A DNA stretch of 64,000 nucleotides, from positions 27,467 to 91,466 of the forward strand of contig CAVUEG010000003.1 in assembly GCA_963740525.1 (NCBI GenBank), written 5' to 3'. Source of the DNA: CAVUEG01 sp963740525. GTDB taxonomy: Bacteria; Actinomycetota; Actinomycetes; Propionibacteriales; Nocardioidaceae. The translations under genes and the position numbers were made by a program. A model generated the notes under the pieces. The model saw only the letters and a program-made list of their open reading frames with translations, had not been told where the DNA came from and did not search any database. The number at the start of each line of letters is the position of its first letter. The stretch's first letter is position 1. Shown one piece after another: positions 16,378-25,530 of the stretch.

Positions 16378-17232
16378 GTGGGTCTGGAGCTCCCCAAGCG
16401 TGTCCGCCGTATGGCGACCGGGGTCCTGGTGACTGGCAGCCTGCTGATGCTCGGAGCATGCTCCAGCGCAGACCAGGCCCAGATCAACCGTCTGGCGATG
16501 CCGGAAGGGGTCACCAAGCAGGCGCCGTACATCTATGACCTGTGGCGCTGGTCGTGGCTCGCCGCGATCATCACCGGCGTCATCGTGTGGGGCCTGATCG
16601 GGTACGTCTCGTTCCGGTACCGCCGCCGCAGCGAGACCGACGTTCCGGTGCAGACGCGCTACAACCTGCCGATCGAGATCTTCTACACGATCGCGCCGAT
16701 CATCATGGTGATCGTGCTCTTCTACTGGACCGTGACGGTTCAGGACAAGGTGCTCGCGGACGAGCCGAACCCCGACCACACGATCGACGTGGTCGGCCAG
16801 CAGTGGTCGTGGACCTTCAACTACATGAACGAGGACGCGATCGGCGGGAAGACCGTCTTCGAGGCTGGAACCGCCTCGGTCATCCCGACGCTCTACCTCC
16901 CGGTCGACCAGAGCATCACGGTCAACCTGTCCTCGCCCGACGTGATCCACTCGTTCTGGGTGCCGGCGTTCCTGTTCAAGATGGACGTGGTCCCGGGCCG
17001 CTCCAACCACTTCTCGTTCACCCCGACCCGCGTCGGGACGTACGTCGGTCGCTGCGCCGAGCTCTGCGGGGTCTACCACTCGAAGATGCTGTTCAGCGTG
17101 CACGTCGTCAGCCAGACCGACTACAAGGCGCACCTCCGCAAGCTCGAGACCGACGGCAACATCGGCCCGGCGCTCGGTGGGGCCGATGCGCGCACCCAAG
17201 CCGGATACGACCAGGACGGAGGCACGGAGTGA
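16378..17232 (+). CDS. ctaC: Cytochrome c oxidase subunit II (aa3 type)
   Basis: 284 aa from GTG 16378. A lipoprotein signal ends in LMLGACSS. Two membrane helices (about residues 60-80 and 105-122) anchor an extracytoplasmic cupredoxin domain. The CuA site is complete: His in VIHSFWVPAF and the CAELCGVYHSKM loop with both Cys, His and Met. It accepts electrons from cytochrome bc1 and passes them to subunit I. Stop and next start overlap as GTGA, giving translational coupling to ctaD. Confidence 0.96.
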   Translation: MGLELPKRVRRMATGVLVTGSLLMLGACSSADQAQINRLAMPEGVTKQAPYIYDLWRWSWLAAIITGVIVWGLIGYVSFRYRRRSETDVPVQTRYNLPIEIFYTIAPIIMVIVLFYWTVTVQDKVLADEPNPDHTIDVVGQQWSWTFNYMNEDAIGGKTVFEAGTASVIPTLYLPVDQSITVNLSSPDVIHSFWVPAFLFKMDVVPGRSNHFSFTPTRVGTYVGRCAELCGVYHSKMLFSVHVVSQTDYKAHLRKLETDGNIGPALGGADARTQAGYDQDGGTE

Positions 17233-18974
17233 CCACTGCCGCCAGCGTTCCCCTGCGCAAGCCACTCGGCCAGCAGATCGTCCGGGTGCTCACCACGACC
17301 GACCACAAGGTGATCGGCAAGCTGTACCTGGGCACGTCCTTCGCCTGGTTCCTCATCGGCGGCATCATGGCGCTGCTGATGCGCTCCGAGCTGGCCTTCC
17401 CGGGTCAGCAGGTCGTCAACGACGAGCTCTACAACCAGCTGTTCACGATGCACGGCACGATCATGCTGCTGCTGTTCGCGACCCCGCTGTTCTTCGGGTT
17501 CGCCAACGTCATCATGCCGCTGCAGATCGGCTCGCCCGACGTCGCGTTCCCGCGGCTGAACATGTTCAGCTACTGGCTCTTCCTCTTCGGTGGTCTGATC
17601 GCCGCCGCCGGGTTCCTGACCCCGCAGGGAGCCGCTGACTTCGGCTGGTTCGCCTACAGCCCGCTCTCGGACGCGGTCCGCTCACCCGGTGTCGGTGGCG
17701 ACCTGTGGATCATGGGGCTGTGGCTGGCCGGCCTGGGCACGATCCTCGGTGCGGTCAACTTCATCACCACGATCATCTGCATGCGGGCACCCGGCATGAC
17801 CATGTTCCGGATGCCGATCTTCGTCTGGAACACCCTGGTCACCAGCCTCCTGGTGCTGATCGCGTTCCCGATCCTGGCCGGCGCGCTGCTCTCGCTCGAG
17901 GCCGACCGGACGCTCGGAGCCCATGTCTTCGATGCCGTGCACGGTGGCCCGATCCTGTGGCAGCACCTGTTCTGGTTCTTCGGCCACCCCGAGGTCTACA
18001 TCATCGCGCTGCCGTTCTTCGGCATCGTGACCGAGATCCTCCCGGTGTTCAGCCGCAAGCCGATCTTCGGCTACGTCGGCCTTGTCGCCGCGACCCTGGG
18101 CATCGCGATCCTGTCGGTTGCCGTCTGGGCCCACCACATGTTCGTCACCGGCGCGGTCGACCTGCCCTTCTTCTCGGGCATGACGTTCCTGATCGCCGTA
18201 CCGACCGGGGTGAAGTTCTTCAACTGGATCGGCACTATGTGGGGCGGGTCGATCAGCTTCGACACGCCCATGCTCTGGTCCGTCGGCTTCCTGACCACCT
18301 TCCTCTTCGGTGGCCTGACCGGCATCATCCTGGCCTCGCCTCCGCTCGACTTCCACGTGTCCGACTCGTACTTCGTGGTCGCCCACTTCCACTACGTCGT
18401 CTTCGGGACCGTCGTGTTCGCGATGTTCGCGGGCTTCTACTTCTGGTGGCCGAAGATGACCGGCCGGATGCTCAACGAGCGCCTCGGCAAGGTCCACTTC
18501 TGGATGCTGTTCATCGGCTTCCACACGACCTTCCTCGTCCAGCACTGGCTGGGCGTCGAGGGGATGCCCCGTCGGTACGCCGACTACCTGCCGACGGACG
18601 GCTTCACGACGCTGAACCAGATCTCGACGATCGGTGCGTTCCTGCTCGGTGCCTCGACCCTTCCGTTCCTCTACAACGTCTACCAGTCCAGGCTCTCGCC
18701 GCTGGTCGGCGTCGACGACCCCTGGGGTTGGGGACGCTCCCTCGAATGGGCCACCAGCTCGCCGCCGCCCCGGCACAACTTCGTGTCGATTCCGCGGATC
18801 CGCTCGGAGTCGCCCGCGTTCGACCTGCACCACCCGGAGGTCGCGGCGCTGGAGATGGCCGACAACAACCGGCTGGGCGACGACGAGCTGACCGATGCTC
18901 CGAACATGGAAGGGCGCCAGGCTCACCTCGACCAGACCATGGGCCGAGGCTCCGATGACGTGAAGGGTGACTGA
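17229..18974 (+). CDS. ctaD: Cytochrome c oxidase subunit I
   Basis: 581 aa from GTG 17229, which overlaps the ctaC stop. Twelve membrane helices are expected. Haem and CuB ligands are visible in FTMHGTIMLLLF, WFFGHPEVYI (His-Tyr crosslink segment), WAHHMF and VVAHFHYVVFGTVVF. The C-terminal ~60 residues are a hydrophilic tail (LHHPEVAALEMADNN...). It is the catalytic core that reduces O2 and pumps protons. An in-frame open stretch continues upstream through ctaC but is not coding. ctaF follows 3 nt later. Confidence 0.97.
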   Translation: MTTAASVPLRKPLGQQIVRVLTTTDHKVIGKLYLGTSFAWFLIGGIMALLMRSELAFPGQQVVNDELYNQLFTMHGTIMLLLFATPLFFGFANVIMPLQIGSPDVAFPRLNMFSYWLFLFGGLIAAAGFLTPQGAADFGWFAYSPLSDAVRSPGVGGDLWIMGLWLAGLGTILGAVNFITTIICMRAPGMTMFRMPIFVWNTLVTSLLVLIAFPILAGALLSLEADRTLGAHVFDAVHGGPILWQHLFWFFGHPEVYIIALPFFGIVTEILPVFSRKPIFGYVGLVAATLGIAILSVAVWAHHMFVTGAVDLPFFSGMTFLIAVPTGVKFFNWIGTMWGGSISFDTPMLWSVGFLTTFLFGGLTGIILASPPLDFHVSDSYFVVAHFHYVVFGTVVFAMFAGFYFWWPKMTGRMLNERLGKVHFWMLFIGFHTTFLVQHWLGVEGMPRRYADYLPTDGFTTLNQISTIGAFLLGASTLPFLYNVYQSRLSPLVGVDDPWGWGRSLEWATSSPPPRHNFVSIPRIRSESPAFDLHHPEVAALEMADNNRLGDDELTDAPNMEGRQAHLDQTMGRGSDDVKGD

Positions 18975-18977
18975 CCG

Positions 18978-19376
18978 ATGAAGGCCGAAACCTGGATCTT
19001 CGGGATCTGCGCGATCTTCTTCGCGCTCGTCGCGCCGGCGTACTGGTTCATCGCCGGAGACCCCACCGGCACCTCGGCGCTGGTGATGACCTTCCTGCTG
19101 ATGCTGCTGGTCACGCTCTACCTGGGCGTCCACTCGGCGCGGATGGAGAGTCCGCGCCCGGAGGACCGCAAGGACGCCGAGATCGCAGACGGCGCGGGCG
19201 AGCTGGGCTTCTTCCCGCCGTACAGCTGGTGGCCGCTGTGGTGCGCCGCCACGCTCGCGGTCTGCGTGCTCGGGGTCGTCTTCGGCTGGTGGCTCTTCAT
19301 CATCGGCGTCGGGCTCGGCGCGATCGCCCTGAGTGGCTGGATCTTCGAGTACTACCGCGGCGAGCACGCGCACTGA
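18978..19376 (+). CDS. ctaF: Cytochrome c oxidase subunit IV (actinobacterial)
   Basis: 132 aa with four hydrophobic helices, starting MKAETWIFGICAIFFALVAPAYWF. This is the small actinobacterial subunit IV that associates with CtaC/CtaD in the bc1-aa3 supercomplex. It starts 3 nt after ctaD, the third gene of the ctaC-ctaD-ctaF operon. A hairpin 30 nt downstream may end the operon. Confidence 0.93.
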   Translation: MKAETWIFGICAIFFALVAPAYWFIAGDPTGTSALVMTFLLMLLVTLYLGVHSARMESPRPEDRKDAEIADGAGELGFFPPYSWWPLWCAATLAVCVLGVVFGWWLFIIGVGLGAIALSGWIFEYYRGEHAH

Positions 19377-19406
19377 CTGAGCTATTCCACACCGTGGCGT
19401 GACCAT

Positions 19407-19435
19407 CGCCACCGCTCCGCGGAGCCTCTGTGGCG
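19407..19435 (+). terminator. Possible terminator or attenuator after ctaF
   Basis: Arms CGCCAC (19407-19412) and GTGGCG (19430-19435) enclose the palindrome GCTCCGCGGAGC. A competing shorter hairpin overlaps it on the 5' side. There is no T-run, so termination is only a suggestion. Confidence 0.4.
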
Positions 19436-19495
19436 GAAGCATTCCCGATCGGTTGTTACCCTTGTAGGGAGATTTCTGACGATTCGGGGAGTTCC

Positions 19496-20725
19496 ATGAC
19501 GGTCCGACACCTAGCTGCCGGGCGCCTGCGCGCCGGTGCCCTTGGCGCGCTCGCGCTGGGTCTGGCAGTTTCCGGCTGCAACGCCAACGCGGAGGACACC
19601 CCGCGGGCTGGTGGCGCATCGCCCTCGGAGTCTCCCTCTGAAACGGCCCCCACCGAGTCGGCCGCCAAGATCAGCTCCAGCATCGACGCCGGCTCCCGCG
19701 CCGTGCCCGTGGATGCCGCGCTCAGGCTGGACGTCGCCGACGGCACCTTCTCGGACGTGGTCGTCCGTGCGGGCAAGGAGCGTAAGAAGCTCACCGGCGA
19801 GCTGTCGTCCGACAAGACGTCGTGGGTCGCGACCGACCGGTTCGAGCCAGGCACGAAGTACGTCGTCCGCAGCGTGGCCGTCGACTCCGACGGCCTGGAG
19901 AAGACCGACCGAAGCCGCTTCCGCACGGAGCCGCTGACGCTGGACCAGCAGACGTACCCCAGCATCGCGCCCCTGCAGGGCGAGACGGTGGGCGTCGGAA
20001 TGCCCGTGATCGTCAAGTTCGACATCGCGGTCACGAACAAGAAGTCCATCGAGCGCCACCTCCACGTCCGCAACTCCTCGGGCCAGAAGGGCTCGTGGTA
20101 CTGGATCAGCGACTACGAGGCGCACTGGCGACCGGTGCACTACTGGAAGCCTGGCACCGAGGTGACCGTGGACGCGGACATCAACTCCGTGCCGGCCGGC
20201 AACGGCATCTTCGGTCAGCTCAGCCGCACCCAGACCTTCAAGGTCGGCGACTCCGTGATCACGAGGGTCAATGTCGCCCAACACGTGGCGCGCACCTACG
20301 TGAACGGCCAGCTCGCACGCACGATCCCGATCAGTGGCGGCAAGCCCGGGTTCGAGACCCGCTCCGGGGTGAAGGTCATCGTCGAGAAGTTCCGCAGCAA
20401 GCGGATGGACGCGGCGACCACCGGCATCAAGAAGGACGACCCGGAGTACTACAACATCGAGGACGTCGAGTACGCCCTGCGGGTCACCTACAGCGGCGAG
20501 TTCCTGCACGCCGCTCCGTGGTCCGAGGGCTCCCAGGGCAGTGCCAACGTCAGCCACGGCTGCGTCGGCATGAGCACCGGCAATGCCGCCTGGCTCTACC
20601 ACCTCACCAAGCGCGGTGACGTCGTGGACGTCAAGGGCACGGACCGGCAGATGACCCTGACGAACGGGTACGGCGACTGGAACCTCTCGTTCAAGGACTA
20701 CAAGCGGGGCTCCGCGCTCCACTGA
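19496..20725 (+). CDS. L,D-transpeptidase lipoprotein (Ig-like + YkuD)
   Basis: 409 aa from ATG 19496, which starts a lipoprotein signal with lipobox VSGC. After a Ser/Pro/Glu-rich spacer come Ig-like domains (about residues 65-265), then a YkuD catalytic domain with the active-site segment SHGCVGMS. It would make 3-3 crosslinks between meso-DAP residues of peptidoglycan, or attach proteins, at the outer face of the membrane. The layout matches mycobacterial LdtMt2-type enzymes. Its 3' end overlaps the convergent HTTM gene by 28 bp. Confidence 0.92.
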   Translation: MTVRHLAAGRLRAGALGALALGLAVSGCNANAEDTPRAGGASPSESPSETAPTESAAKISSSIDAGSRAVPVDAALRLDVADGTFSDVVVRAGKERKKLTGELSSDKTSWVATDRFEPGTKYVVRSVAVDSDGLEKTDRSRFRTEPLTLDQQTYPSIAPLQGETVGVGMPVIVKFDIAVTNKKSIERHLHVRNSSGQKGSWYWISDYEAHWRPVHYWKPGTEVTVDADINSVPAGNGIFGQLSRTQTFKVGDSVITRVNVAQHVARTYVNGQLARTIPISGGKPGFETRSGVKVIVEKFRSKRMDAATTGIKKDDPEYYNIEDVEYALRVTYSGEFLHAAPWSEGSQGSANVSHGCVGMSTGNAAWLYHLTKRGDVVDVKGTDRQMTLTNGYGDWNLSFKDYKRGSALH

Positions 20726-21495
20726 GGTGACCGAATCGTCGACGGGCGGGTCAGGAACAGCGGGTAGAGCGACAGGCAGATGATCGAGAACGACACCAGC
20801 GGGTAGGGCTTGGTGATCGTGAACGGGATGACCAGATGCAGCCCGAGCCCGGCGGCCGCGGCCACCCAACGGAACCGTGGGATCCACAGCCCCACCGCCA
20901 GTGTGAACTCGGTCGCGACCGTGGCGACCGCCAGCAGGGGATAGGCGGCGTCCGGGAGTCCGACAGACATGTAGCCGCGAAGCGTGTCTCCTGACAGGAA
21001 TCGGCCGTTCAGCTTCACGAGTGCCGCGAAGCAGTAGCAGATGCTCAGCTGGGTCATCAGGAGCACGACTCGGTCCAGCGTCGGCGCCGCGGGCGCCCGG
21101 TCCGCCGCACCCAGGGCCCAGGTCCGGTCACTGCGGGCGAAAGTGAGCCACGCGCACAGCCATGCCGCGAGGACGTAGTGGTTGGAGTACGTCTGCTGCT
21201 CCCACGCGATCACGGCCAGGGTGGTGACGGCCAGCCAGGGAGCCACCACCGGGACGAACAACCCGAGCATCAGGGCGATCGCAGCGGGCGCCGTGAGCGC
21301 CAGGAACACGGTCACGGTGACAGTGGTGACGGCTGGAAGCCCGTCGAAGGTGGGCATGGCGACGGTCCCGTCCTCGGCCACCTGGATCAGGGTGAAGTAG
21401 GCCTCGACGATGTTGAGCAGCGCGCCCAGCCCGATGCCGATACGGGCCAGGGCCAGGGCGCGAGCGTCGACCTCGATGTCGCTCAGCCGCTGCAC
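20698..21495 (-). CDS. HTTM-domain membrane protein
   Basis: 265 aa with about six membrane helices. The opening segment ALARIGIGLGALLNIVEAYF and the later ICYCFAALVKLNGRFLSGDTLRGYM match the HTTM (vitamin-K-dependent carboxylase-like) membrane family. Most bacterial members have no known substrate, and the lumenal carboxylase domain is absent here. Its start overlaps the stop of the small gene upstream by 13 bp, so they are co-transcribed and probably form a complex. Confidence 0.75.
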   Translation of the reverse strand: MQRLSDIEVDARALALARIGIGLGALLNIVEAYFTLIQVAEDGTVAMPTFDGLPAVTTVTVTVFLALTAPAAIALMLGLFVPVVAPWLAVTTLAVIAWEQQTYSNHYVLAAWLCAWLTFARSDRTWALGAADRAPAAPTLDRVVLLMTQLSICYCFAALVKLNGRFLSGDTLRGYMSVGLPDAAYPLLAVATVATEFTLAVGLWIPRFRWVAAAAGLGLHLVIPFTITKPYPLVSFSIICLSLYPLFLTRPSTIRSPQWSAEPRL

Positions 21496-21809
21496 GAGAC
21501 CTGCCGCACACGGCCGTGGCTGCGTACTCTCGCCGAGGCCGCACCGTCGACGTGGGCACAGAGGTACTCCGGAAGCCGGCGGGTCCAGTCGACCTCGCCC
21601 CGGAAGTTGGCCACGAGGGGGTGGACGTCTACCTTGATCCGCTGTCCGGAGGCGTCGAGGACGCGGAGCTCGAAGGAGCCACGCCCGGAGTACATCTGGA
21701 AGCCGAACATCGCCGGCGGGGGACGGAAGTAGGCGACGAGAGGCACCAGGATCTGCAATGCGAGCGCAGCCAGGAGCAGCACGCTGCGCCGTACGCCGGT
21801 CCCGGACAT
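21483..21809 (-). CDS. Small membrane-anchored protein, partner of HTTM gene
   Basis: 108 aa if started at ATG 21809 (MSGTGVRRSVLLLAAL), which gives an N-terminal membrane helix at residues ~7-25; an ATG 39 nt further upstream is less likely. The rest is an exported domain with two C-terminal cysteines (EYLCAHVDG, RQVSCSG). Small proteins of this type often precede HTTM genes in Actinobacteria. Function unknown; the 13-bp overlap with the HTTM gene implies coupling. Confidence 0.65.
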   Translation of the reverse strand: MSGTGVRRSVLLLAALALQILVPLVAYFRPPPAMFGFQMYSGRGSFELRVLDASGQRIKVDVHPLVANFRGEVDWTRRLPEYLCAHVDGAASARVRSHGRVRQVSCSG

Positions 21810-21866
21810 GTATCGATTATCAGGGTCGACGCAGGCGCAGACGTGCACTTCGCCCGGAAAGGGCTC

Positions 21867-23600
21867 CTAGGAGTGAAGCTCCTCGCCGTGAACCTCGTGC
21901 CGGCCGTCGAACTGGTGGCCATCGGCACTGTGACGGTCGTCGTGCTCGGCGAGCTCGTGGGCGGCGTGAGCGTGTGCCTCCTCGAGCTCTTCGCGGGTCG
22001 GCTTCTGGATGGCCTGGCCGAACCAGAAGCCGGACAGCTTGGCTCGCAGGTGTGCCACCCGCCGGCTGGGAGCGGGGACGCCGTTCGCATCCGTCTCCTC
22101 GCCGATCTCGTGAACGACGTCGCGCTGCCGCGCGGTGAGGGTGTAGGCCTCGTCCTCGCTGATCGGCAGGTGCCGCTCGGTGTACCCGCCCTCGGGGGAG
22201 CGCATGATCACTCCGGTCTCGTAGCCGTGCAGGAGCTTGTCCCGGTCGGCCCGCTGGAGGGAGATGCACCAGCGCCGCGTGATCAGGAACGCGATCACGG
22301 GCCCGATGAACACGGCACCGCGCATGAAGTACGTGATCTGGTTCAGGTTCAGGTTGAAGATCACGGCCAGGATGTCGTTGCCGCCGGCGGCCCACAACAA
22401 GCCGTAGAGCGTCATCATCGCGACCAGGAAGGCCGTGCGCGTGGGGGCGTTGCGCGGCCGCTGGAGCAGGTGGTGCTCCCGCCGGTCGCCGGTGATCCAC
22501 GCCTCGATGAAGGGGTAGACCAGCACGGCGGTGAAGATCACCCCTGGCGCGACGACACCGGGCAGGAGCACGTTCCAGCTCAGCGTGAAGCCGAACAGAT
22601 GCGTCTCCCAGCCGGGCATGATCCGGAGCAGGCCCTCGGCGACGCCCATGTACCAGTCGGGCTGGGAACCGGCGGTCACCTCGGACGGCGTGTACGGACC
22701 GAACCGCCACACCGGGTTCAGCGTCAGCAAGGCCCCCATCAGGGCGGTGACACCGAAGACGATGAAGAAGAACCCGCCGGCCTTGGCGGCGTACACGGGG
22801 AGCATCGGGAAGCCGACGACGTTCTTCTCGGTGCGGCCGGGCCCAGGCCACTGCGTGTGCTTGTGGTAGACGAGCAGGAGCATGTGGGCGCCGATCAGAG
22901 CCAGGAGCAGGCCGGGGATCAACAGAACGTGCACGGTGTACAGGCGGGGGATGATCGCCTCGCCCGGGAACTCCCCGCCGAAGGCGAAGAACGACACGTA
23001 GGTGCCCACGACCGGGATCGACTGCATCAGCCCCTGCGCGATGCGCAGGCCGGTGCCGGAGAGCAGGTCGTCGGGGAGGGAGTAGCCCGCGAAGCCCTCG
23101 AGGATGCCGAGCATCAGCAGCAGGCCGCCGATGGTCCAGTTCAGCTCACGTGGCTTGCGGAACGCGCCGGTGAGGAAGACCCGCATCAGGTGCACGAGCA
23201 TGGCCGCGACGAAGAGCATGGCCGACCAGTGGTGCATCTGGCGCATCAGCAGACCGCCGCGGACATCGAACGAGATGTCCAGGGTCGAGGCGTAGGCCTC
23301 CGACATGTGGAGGCCGCGCAGCTGGGCGTAGGAGCCGTCGTACACGACTTCGCCCATGCTCGGCTTGAACCACAGCGTGAGGAAGACACCGGTCAGGAGC
23401 AGGACGACGAAGCTCCAGAGCGCGATCTCACCGAGCATGAAGGACCAGTGGTCGGGGAAGACCTTGCGCAGGTTCTTCTTGGCGAGGCCGGCGATGCCGA
23501 GGCGCTCGTCCGCCCAGTTGGCCGCGGCGCCTGCCTTCGACGGCTTGGCGGCCTTGGCCGGAGTGGTGCCGTTGGTCGTTGCGGCAGTCATCTCAGTCAC
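21867..23600 (-). CDS. qcrB: Cytochrome bc1 complex, cytochrome b subunit
   Basis: 577 aa. Haem-b His pairs lie in MRQMHHWSAMLFVAAMLVHLMRVF and in GAHMLLLVYHKH. The Qo motif appears as a PDW-type sequence in SQPDWYMGVAEG. A C-terminal extension of ~100 hydrophilic residues (His- and Glu-rich) is normal for actinobacterial QcrB. It oxidises menaquinol and passes electrons to the Rieske centre and the b haems. The start overlaps the qcrA stop by 4 bp (ATGA on the minus strand). Confidence 0.96.
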   Translation of the reverse strand: MTEMTAATTNGTTPAKAAKPSKAGAAANWADERLGIAGLAKKNLRKVFPDHWSFMLGEIALWSFVVLLLTGVFLTLWFKPSMGEVVYDGSYAQLRGLHMSEAYASTLDISFDVRGGLLMRQMHHWSAMLFVAAMLVHLMRVFLTGAFRKPRELNWTIGGLLLMLGILEGFAGYSLPDDLLSGTGLRIAQGLMQSIPVVGTYVSFFAFGGEFPGEAIIPRLYTVHVLLIPGLLLALIGAHMLLLVYHKHTQWPGPGRTEKNVVGFPMLPVYAAKAGGFFFIVFGVTALMGALLTLNPVWRFGPYTPSEVTAGSQPDWYMGVAEGLLRIMPGWETHLFGFTLSWNVLLPGVVAPGVIFTAVLVYPFIEAWITGDRREHHLLQRPRNAPTRTAFLVAMMTLYGLLWAAGGNDILAVIFNLNLNQITYFMRGAVFIGPVIAFLITRRWCISLQRADRDKLLHGYETGVIMRSPEGGYTERHLPISEDEAYTLTARQRDVVHEIGEETDANGVPAPSRRVAHLRAKLSGFWFGQAIQKPTREELEEAHAHAAHELAEHDDRHSADGHQFDGRHEVHGEELHS

Positions 23601-24661
23601 CCACGTTCCCAGAAGCTCGGTCCGACCGGCTCGGTGAAGCCGCTCTGCGCGATGAGGTAGCCCTCGGTGTCGAGGCTCAGTGGAAGCTGGGGGAGCGAGC
23701 GGGCAGCCGGCCCGAAGATGACGCGCCCGTTGTCACCGAGGTCGAAGGTCGACTGGTGGCACGGACACAGCAGGTGGTGCGACTGCTGCTCCCACAGCGA
23801 GATCGGGCAGCCCACATGGGTGCAGATCTTGGAGAAGCACAGGACCCCGTCGATTCCCCAGTTCTCACGCCCGCTGGCCGGGGTGATGTCCTGCGGCTGC
23901 ATCTTGACCACGATCACGGCCGCCTTGGCCTTCTCACGGTTGAGAGCCGCGCCCTCGTAGAGCGGGTCGCCCTCGGCGTTGTTCATGAAGAACAGCTCCG
24001 GTTCGGCGTTCACGAGCTGCCCGATCTCCATGTCGCTCGGCCGGATGGGCGCACCGGACACGTCGTTGACGACCCGGACGCCCTTCTTCCACACGGTGCG
24101 GTCGAGCGCATCACCGGGCAGCGGACCGAGGTCGCGCAGCGCGACGATCACGGGCAGCCCGAGCGCGCCCATGGCACCGATCAGGGAGTTGCGGATCAGC
24201 GGCCGGCGGCCGATGCCGGACTCGGAGACACCGGTGAGGAAGGCGTCCACCGCGGTGGCCCGGTCTTCCTCGCTCGAGGCCGCCGAGTGGCGCATCTCGA
24301 CGATCTCCTGGTCGTCCATCAGCTTGCGGGCCCACTGGATGGCTCCGATGCCGATGCACATGAGCGAGAGCCCAAGGGTCAGGCCGAGGGCAACGTTGGA
24401 GGCGCCCATCCCCAGGATGACCGTGGGGTCGTCGCCGATGTGGAAGACGAAGTAGGCGACCACGAACAGGATCGCGAAGACCGACGACAGTCCGAAGAGC
24501 GTGGCCACCTGGCGCTCGGCCCGCTTCTCCGCAGCGGGGTCGACGTCGGTGGGGCGCCAGCGGTGCGGCTCGAGACCCGGGTCGGCGATCGGGTCTCCCT
24601 CGACGTGGGCGAGGTCGCTGCCGGCGCCGTGCGCGCCCGCGGGCTCGATGTCGTTGCTCAC
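23597..24661 (-). CDS. qcrA: Rieske iron-sulfur subunit of cytochrome bc1
   Basis: 354 aa with three N-terminal membrane helices, the actinobacterial form. The [2Fe-2S] site is complete: CTHVGCPIS and CPCHQSTFDL. It shuttles electrons from menaquinol at QcrB to the di-haem QcrC. The start overlaps qcrC by 4 bp, within the ctaE-qcrC-qcrA-qcrB operon. Confidence 0.96.
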   Translation of the reverse strand: MSNDIEPAGAHGAGSDLAHVEGDPIADPGLEPHRWRPTDVDPAAEKRAERQVATLFGLSSVFAILFVVAYFVFHIGDDPTVILGMGASNVALGLTLGLSLMCIGIGAIQWARKLMDDQEIVEMRHSAASSEEDRATAVDAFLTGVSESGIGRRPLIRNSLIGAMGALGLPVIVALRDLGPLPGDALDRTVWKKGVRVVNDVSGAPIRPSDMEIGQLVNAEPELFFMNNAEGDPLYEGAALNREKAKAAVIVVKMQPQDITPASGRENWGIDGVLCFSKICTHVGCPISLWEQQSHHLLCPCHQSTFDLGDNGRVIFGPAARSLPQLPLSLDTEGYLIAQSGFTEPVGPSFWERG

Positions 24662-25515
24662 GCGTCCACCTTGTTCTTCTCGGAGCGAGTCGTATGGGCG
24701 GCGATCCAGACCGCGAAGCCGACCAGGCCCCCGATGCCGAGGAGCCAGGCGAAGAGACCCTCGCTGACCGGGCCGAAGGAGCCGAGGTTGAAGCCGCCGT
24801 ACTGCGGGGTCGCCTCGTTCTTCTTCAGGTAGGCGATGATGTCGCGCTTGTCCTCGGGCGTCATCACCGAGTCGGAGAACACCGGCATCTGCTGCGGTCC
24901 GGTGAGCATGGCCTCGTAGATGTGCTTGTTCGTCACGCCGTCGAGCGAGGGAGCGAACTTGCCGCCCGGCAAGGCGCCACCCGAGCCGGCGAAGTTGTGG
25001 CAGGCGGTGCAGTTGGTGCGGAAGAACTCTCCGCCGCGCACGATGGACTCGTTCGGGAGGCCTGAGACGTCGTAGGCGTCCGCTGCGGGGATCGACGGGC
25101 CGGGGCCGAGAGAGGCGACGTACGCCGCCAGCTCACGGATCTCCTGGTCGTCGTACACCGGGCGCTTGCTCAGCGCCTGGACACCGGGCTGGGCCATCGG
25201 CATCCGGCCGGTGCCGACCTGGAAGTCGACCGCTGCGGCGCCGACGCCGACCAAGGGGGGGCCGAACTGGCCACCCTGCTTGGTCACGACGCCTTCGCCG
25301 TTCTGGCCGTGGCAGGTGGCGCAGCCGACGAGGAAGAGGTTGCGGCCCTTGGCCACGGTCGCGGCGTCGTCGGTGCGGGCTCCGGCGTTGGCCGGCGCGA
25401 AGCCGGCGTACGCGACACCGGTGACCAGCAGGCCGAGCAGCAGGACGACAAGCCCGGCGAGCGGGCTGCGGCGCTTCCGTGAGAGGCGGCCGGTGAGGCG
25501 GGAGGCGAGTCGCAC
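24658..25515 (-). CDS. qcrC: Di-haem cytochrome c subunit of bc1
   Basis: 285 aa with an N-terminal membrane segment (LAGLVVLLLGLLVTGVAYAGF) and a C-terminal anchor helix. Two haem-c motifs, CATCH (in FLVGCATCHGQNGEG) and CTACH (in TNCTACHNFAGSGG), show a double cytochrome domain, as in other actinobacteria that lack soluble cytochrome c. It connects bc1 directly to the CuA site of CtaC in the supercomplex. It lies 15 nt after ctaE. Confidence 0.96.
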   Translation of the reverse strand: MRLASRLTGRLSRKRRSPLAGLVVLLLGLLVTGVAYAGFAPANAGARTDDAATVAKGRNLFLVGCATCHGQNGEGVVTKQGGQFGPPLVGVGAAAVDFQVGTGRMPMAQPGVQALSKRPVYDDQEIRELAAYVASLGPGPSIPAADAYDVSGLPNESIVRGGEFFRTNCTACHNFAGSGGALPGGKFAPSLDGVTNKHIYEAMLTGPQQMPVFSDSVMTPEDKRDIIAYLKKNEATPQYGGFNLGSFGPVSEGLFAWLLGIGGLVGFAVWIAAHTTRSEKNKVDA

Positions 25516-25530
25516 GAGTCCTGTCCCTGA

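Noticed and set aside
16542..17228. Longer CtaD starting inside ctaC
   Set aside because: The upstream in-frame extension is Arg/Asp-rich shadow of ctaC; GTG 17229 gives the normal N-terminus.
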